Shown piece after piece: positions 59,181 through 64,000 of a stretch of DNA of 64,000 nucleotides (position 1 is its first letter; each line of letters begins with the position of its first letter). A program made the translations under genes and the position numbers. The notes below the pieces were generated by a model. It had not been told where the DNA came from, made no database searches, and saw only the letters and a program-made list of their open reading frames with translations. This DNA comes from Stratiolaelaps scimitus. Its lineage: Eukaryota; Arthropoda; Arachnida; Mesostigmata; Laelapidae. The stretch lies in NCBI GenBank assembly GCA_019614645.1, contig JABWDB010000046.1:1998001-2062000 (forward strand), given 5' to 3'.

Positions 59181-60117
59181 GTTCTTTATTGTACTATTAC
59201 TATTGAGGAAATTGTCAGCGCCCTCACAAATTGTCGTGGGTGGCGAAAAAAAAAAGGAATTTGCTAAAAGTTAACCAAACCAAACAGCAGGCACTGTATA
59301 CGGAAGCGGTCTTTCTTTGGGATCTAATCCATGATTGACATCGTGCGCAACACATCAATCTGTCCTTTGGCGAAAAAGTGCTCTTTTAAACGAACAAATG
59401 AACAATGCGAACTGCTAAGCGTGAAAAAGAGCCGATGCCATAATATGTGGTGAGAAGGGTAGAACGCCAACGCCAACTCGAGTTGCCTCGTCTCCGTCAA
59501 ACTCGAGAAGGACAGTGAACTTGATATTGCTAATGGAGCCTGTTTGTTGACGATCAAAAGCCAATCAAAGCATAAACAAGGGCAATCTGATATCTCAGAA
59601 GGAGCCGATTGAAATGTGTCTCGCATAATTTCCCATAGGGATGGAGCAGAGAAGCGCCATCGCTGAGGATTAGAGCAGGTCAAGAGGCCTGTGTTTCAAT
59701 CAGTGCTTGAAACAAAGTGCATCTTAAGGCGCGCTTCTCGATTTCTGGCGGCGTTGCTGCTCGCGCAGTGGATGACGTTAGCGACCTAATACAGTTCAAG
59801 TCTCCATTCTGCTACGTTGAACTGCGCGAGCACATGCGCGAATAGCGATTGTAGCCTAATAAACAGTATAATAATAATAAAGGTTGGACTCTGTCTCGTA
59901 TTAAAGAAACAAAAAAAAAAATCGAATTCATACTGCATTCGATCATTTGGCCGACTGCCTTCAGAACGCAACACCTATGAAATGGCCTCTTTTTGAGGAG
60001 TTTCTTTTCAACGAGGCTGACAACTATTTTCGTTTGAGGAACACGGGAAAACAGAGAAATTCCACAACCTCTACCCGGCTGACTAACACTTCCAAGGTAC
60101 TGTACGATCATTGCTGA

Positions 60118-60351
60118 ATGCATTGCTTTAAAGAGCAGTCACTCGGAACTATCCGAGTGCATGCTGCAAGTACTTGTAGCGGCTGCAGCGAGCGAAGTCT
60201 TGCTATGCAACACGCTCAGGTATTGCAGACGCGGCCGCAAAGCGCCACCGGGGCCTCTTACAAACAGATAGAACTAAAGATGTCGATAGAAGTGAGACAG
60301 CCAACAGGTATCAGGGACCCGTCAGGCGACCCCGAGTACGTTGCACTCTGA
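60118..60351 (+). CDS. Unassigned 77-aa ORF
   Basis: ATG-initiated frame with SIEVRQPTGIRDPSGDPEYV near its end and stop TGA at 60349-60351. Even amino-acid composition, no domain recognised. Listed as a weak possibility. Confidence 0.12.
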   Translation: MHCFKEQSLGTIRVHAASTCSGCSERSLAMQHAQVLQTRPQSATGASYKQIELKMSIEVRQPTGIRDPSGDPEYVAL

Positions 60352-60527
60352 GTCACGTATCTCCGAAGGGACACAACTCACGAACAGTTCCAGAGCCTAC
60401 TCACGGTCAGGAATGGTCCTAGACATGGCCTGCCAGCGTGATCATACAGTTCGGTGTGCCACATGTATGATGTAACGTTCCGCAAGCTCAATAGTGTACA
60501 TGTATTACAAGTATATATGTATAATAC

Positions 60528-60716
60528 ATGGGGCAGTATGCATTTCGGCAGTTGTTGCACGGTGTTTGCACGAAAGCTGCACACACAGTTCGCATGACAG
60601 TGCCGACAAACTTGGCGGAGGTGATTCCGACGAAGTTCGGAACCGCAACCGTTTGCGCGACTATATGCAACGCTAATGACGTTCCAGGTAGTTCCGGGAA
60701 CTCACGCAACTCATGA
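60528..60716 (+). CDS. Unassigned 62-aa ORF
   Basis: ATG-initiated, with MTVPTNLAEVIPTKFGTATV and CATICNANDVPGSSGNSRNS, and G/C-ending codons around 60598-60680. An antisense frame of 73 codons covers the same interval, so strand is uncertain. No family recognised. Confidence 0.13.
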   Translation: MGQYAFRQLLHGVCTKAAHTVRMTVPTNLAEVIPTKFGTATVCATICNANDVPGSSGNSRNS

Positions 60717-61064
60717 GACCGTTTGTGCTATTCGACGAGTACTGAACTCGAACCGCTGCTGCAGAATTTCACGGCGGGCGTTTCATGCACTTTACTTTAC
60801 CGCTTCTGCGGTGGAGAGAGGTAACTATTCCTCTGCTAACGCTTCCAAGATGACTAGAACTGTTGAAACCTGCTGATAGACATCTTGTTTTGTGCATCTA
60901 GGTCGAATCAGGACATCGCGAATAGCGTCGACGGTGAGAAATGAACATGCATTTCTGTCACCCTCGACTCGAACACAAACTTTGCTGTTGAGCATATAGT
61001 ATGCATGCGTCAGTACGCACCGACATAACTACAAGTTCCCTACAACTATGGGCGGGTATACTTA

Positions 61065-61101
<37 letters not shown>

Positions 61102-64000
61102 AACATCCCCCAAAGAGACGAATTAACGTTAACAAGCGAATTGCAGCCTTTCACTTAAGCTGTTCAGCGATGATCGATACATCAACGCGAATCAATAGCA
61201 CGCACATTGAACTCGATTACCAGAATTGGCTTTCACCAGACACCGGTGCATGTTTTGCGTTGCACTAGTCGCCCAACGAGGGCGACTGGTTGCTGCTGCT
61301 GTGTAAGCCTTGAGACGCTATCCGTCGAACCCTGAAACGCCACAATAGACGCCACACAGCCATGGTATCGTCAAGCGAAAATCAAGGTGCAGCATTGACA
61401 TGATATCGTCAGGTGAGCGGCACTTGTTCGGTGTCCGTGTCCATGCAGAACACCGCCAGTGGAACTATCTCTGCCGCGACAGAAGCTGTCAGCAAAGGCC
61501 ACAGTATGGGAATGATGCGGGTGACAGTTGACGGTGATCCAGCTAACGGGAGTGACGATCTCACGCCCAGCTGCGTCAGATGAAAGTCATCGAGAGATGG
61601 ATGGATATACACAATATTTGTTAGATATTTGTTTAAATTTTAGATGTCGCTAAAGACCTCAATGGCATCATGCCACTCAATGCGAACTTTTATTATCCAC
61701 GGGTGGGGCGACTTTGAGAGAGTCGCTATAACAAACAAGTCCGGCAGAAAATGTCTATTTATAGCTGCTGCCTGCTTGTCATCCCTCAAACACGTGACGA
61801 GATCGCGTAAAATGAGGCTGCTCTGGCTACTCTCTCTCTCTCTGGTCATTGATCCAAGCAGGTAACTGAAATGAAGACTCAATTCGTGAAGGTCTTCCCG
61901 TGAAGACACAGGTGAACCCGTTTGTTAGCCATTAGCTTATGAACGGGTTACAGTTGTCCCAATAAAAAAACAACACGATCCATGGCGACTAAATGTACGA
62001 ATCGCACATTCGATGATCTGTCCCTTGAATGAGTGCTTGTACTCAGGAGACATGGTATCTATTTATGGGCACATTTCATTGTTGTCGAAGAAAGCGAAGC
62101 AAAAATTTGTGCAACGAAGCTTTATCTCTCTCTCTCTCTCATAATAAAGCTGCCTGCTCGAACCGAACGCTCTGTTGCTGTGCCGTATCGAAGGAGGCCA
62201 CTTAGACGAGGGCCATAACTCTTGTCATAGGCCATTTCATCCTAAGCCAGCCAGCACAAGCAAACCTATTAGGAATATTAAATAATCCGCTGTCGTATCC
62301 CGGCAGTACGAGGCCAGTAGCCACTGATCGTAGAGTGCCAGCACAAGCACTCGATACGACTTTGTCATCCTCACAGATCATTGCCCCAGATCTAGTATAG
62401 TATAGTGCATCAGCGGATACAACAGCTCGACTCTCTCTCTCTCTACTTCTGTCTTGGGGAACACTCGCGCCAACGAAATGGACTCGTAGTCCACTAGATC
62501 AGTGTGAATTTCACTCGATCCGGTCATCGATACAGCTCAGACGAGGAACCCAATGGACGAAGCAATGTCCATTTCAGTGAAGCGGGCATGGAGTTTACTC
62601 ATTGGCTGCACCGTCCCGTCTACCCATTTTCTCATAAGGCAGCTCGAATCAACGATGAACAACCCATACTGATTGCTATTGGCACCGTCCCAGCAGCATT
62701 GTCTCTTCATAGGGTCACAGTTGAAAATCACCGATCACTTTCGGCAGGCTTAGTCGGCGATTGAGGCTGAACTGACCATCGCACCGGCTGTCGACGCGAA
62801 ATACTTGACAATTTCCTACCGGCAGCTAACTTTTTTTAACTAATCGTTAGCAAACTCTGTAATGAAGGTGAACAAAATATGTTTTTGGGCAGGGACATAT
62901 TTCGCTCTGGAGAAATATGACTACCACATGGCTCACACAAGAATAACAACAGTAATAACTGGGGAAAAAAAAGGAACGAAAAATGATTCGTAATACGCGC
63001 CACCAAAGTGCATCTACCTATGAAGCAAGGCGTTTTTTTTTCTTAAGGCAGTTCATCGAGGGAGAAAGGGCGGGCGCGGCGGTAACATCGACGATCACTA
63101 CTGGGCTCTGATTTGAATCAGACCCCAGACAAGGGTGATCAGCTCGCTCGCTATAATGAGCTCTCATTCGTATCTCGGTTTGACTATTTACACCAGCACA
63201 CATCTGTCCTCCTACGGTGATCATTTTCTCTTTTTACGGTACACGATCATGCGACTGTGGCGTAACGATGCTTGAAGGCGCGTCCGTGCCAGCGATATTG
63301 GTTGCTTCATGCTAGATGTTCGAGCGATTTCGTTTACATTAAGTAAAGTTCGCTTAGAAGCTTAAATGACAAGCTTCGATATCGAGCTGGACCATGTCGC
63401 TAGGCGAATCGTTCCCTGTCCTGTGACGATCAAATACAAACACGAAAGGGGTTCTAAAAAGGCGTCTATGCGGCCCGTTTCAACGCGGCTTCGATTCGTC
63501 CCTAGCCATTGTCGCGCTGTGGTCGTCAGCCAAACGCTAAGTGTTCACTACACGTGTTGTCAATGAATCACACAGTGATCTTCTATGTGGCTGTTTCTAA
63601 CGCGCCACCCTTGCTGCACTCTCCGGGGCTGCGCCTCCGTTACCGTTAGGCTATGAGCGTACGACGCTAGCCTAGTGACCCTAGAAATGATAGCAATCAA
63701 GTGCCAGCTATAATACATAGCAAAGTGACAATAGATCACAAACGGACCAACCAGTCACCATTGCTGGTTAGCACGCTCTGTGGCGACGACAGTGGCTGCT
63801 GTTGCCAGCCGTGTCCGTTGAGAGCTCCCCGGCAGCTTGAATACGCGGGGCCGAACGAAGCGTTCCATTGTCGTTTTAGTCACGATCGATGTGCGATGAT
63901 TGCTACAAGACAACGATACAGCAGCAGACTGACAGAGACGAACGTTCAGCAGAAAGGCGATCTCTAATTTTGACTTAAGCATCGTACAAATTGCAGCTCC
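60717..64000. other. Unassigned region
   Basis: (TA)n at 61067-61099 and CT runs at 61831-61843, 62128-62141 and 62431-62443. A minus-strand frame at 61640-61909 (89 codons) with DLVTCLRDDKQAAAINRHFL and PDLFVIATLSKSPHPWIIKV reads protein-like but lacks clear splice sites. Nothing else supported. Confidence 0.5.
61067..61099. repeat. (TA)n microsatellite
   Basis: 33-bp TA tract. Confidence 0.95.

Larger units (their letters stand above)
55271..60117. other. Unassigned region rich in triplet repeats
   Basis: (TTTA)n at 55332-55355, (TA)n at 56251-56280 and 56659-56692, CAG/CAA-rich sequence at 56730-56930 and 58249-58280, (AAT)n at 57070-57115 and (CTG)n at 59164-59180. Plus-strand frames at 56732-56959, 57883-58188 and 58581-58976 have ATGs but no recognised domain. 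A weak tRNA-like segment (GATTAGAGCAGGTC and TTTCAATC) lies near 59667-59695. Confidence 0.5.

Noticed and set aside
1..64000. CRISPR array, operon or prokaryotic defence system
   Set aside because: Spliced KASH gene, microsatellites and retroelement relics show a eukaryotic nuclear genome; no spaced direct repeats were seen.

Overview
Organism. This is eukaryotic nuclear DNA from an animal, most probably an arthropod. It holds one multi-exon gene with GT-AG introns, long non-coding stretches, many (TA)n/(CT)n/(CA)n microsatellites, CAG/CAA-rich tracts and scattered decayed transposon pieces. There are no bacterial operons, ribosome binding sites, rRNA genes or CRISPR arrays. The recognisable gene is a Klarsicht-type KASH protein, an arthropod LINC-complex component. 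I lean towards a mite or tick because of the compact gene inside a microsatellite-rich genome, but that is a weak inference.

Layout. (1) 1-3059: 3' flank of the gene, nothing coding recognised. (2) 3060 to about 21.8 kb, minus strand: klarsicht (klar). I reconstruct 15 exons, all joined in compatible phase, giving about 1,460 residues if translation starts at 21799. The order is a short N-terminal exon, an exon with the FEWESYGEA motif, a spectrin-like helical region, long Ser/Gln/Asn/Gly-rich disordered exons, a second coiled-coil/spectrin-like region, an ITDPSDNA exon, and the KASH domain: one membrane segment and a luminal tail ending in PPPV. The 13 exons from 20407 to 3060 are well supported; the first is tentative. 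Introns carry two copies of a tRNA-derived SINE-like repeat, a 275-bp fold-back element, a decayed Ty3/Gypsy-like gag and perhaps unrelated nested ORFs. (3) About 21.8-64 kb: no gene I can name. The block has short unsupported ORFs, several with an in-frame ATG and a splice-like boundary (39.67-40.35, 43.65-44.10, 45.17-45.84, 54.87-55.27 kb), Ty3/Gypsy-like protease, RNase H and integrase relics, and a striking 62-nt near-perfect hairpin at 36296-36357.

How it works together. KASH proteins sit in the outer nuclear membrane. The C-terminal tail binds SUN proteins in the perinuclear space, while the large cytoplasmic part links the nucleus (and in flies lipid droplets) to microtubule motors. 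All 15 exons serve that one product. The right two thirds of the window is either upstream intergenic DNA or a large 5' intron of klar or of an unrecognised plus-strand gene; sequence alone does not decide. I found no convincing new multi-gene system. The most useful leads are the 36.3-kb hairpin, a possible KASH-less read-through isoform of klar, and the plus-strand ORF cluster.
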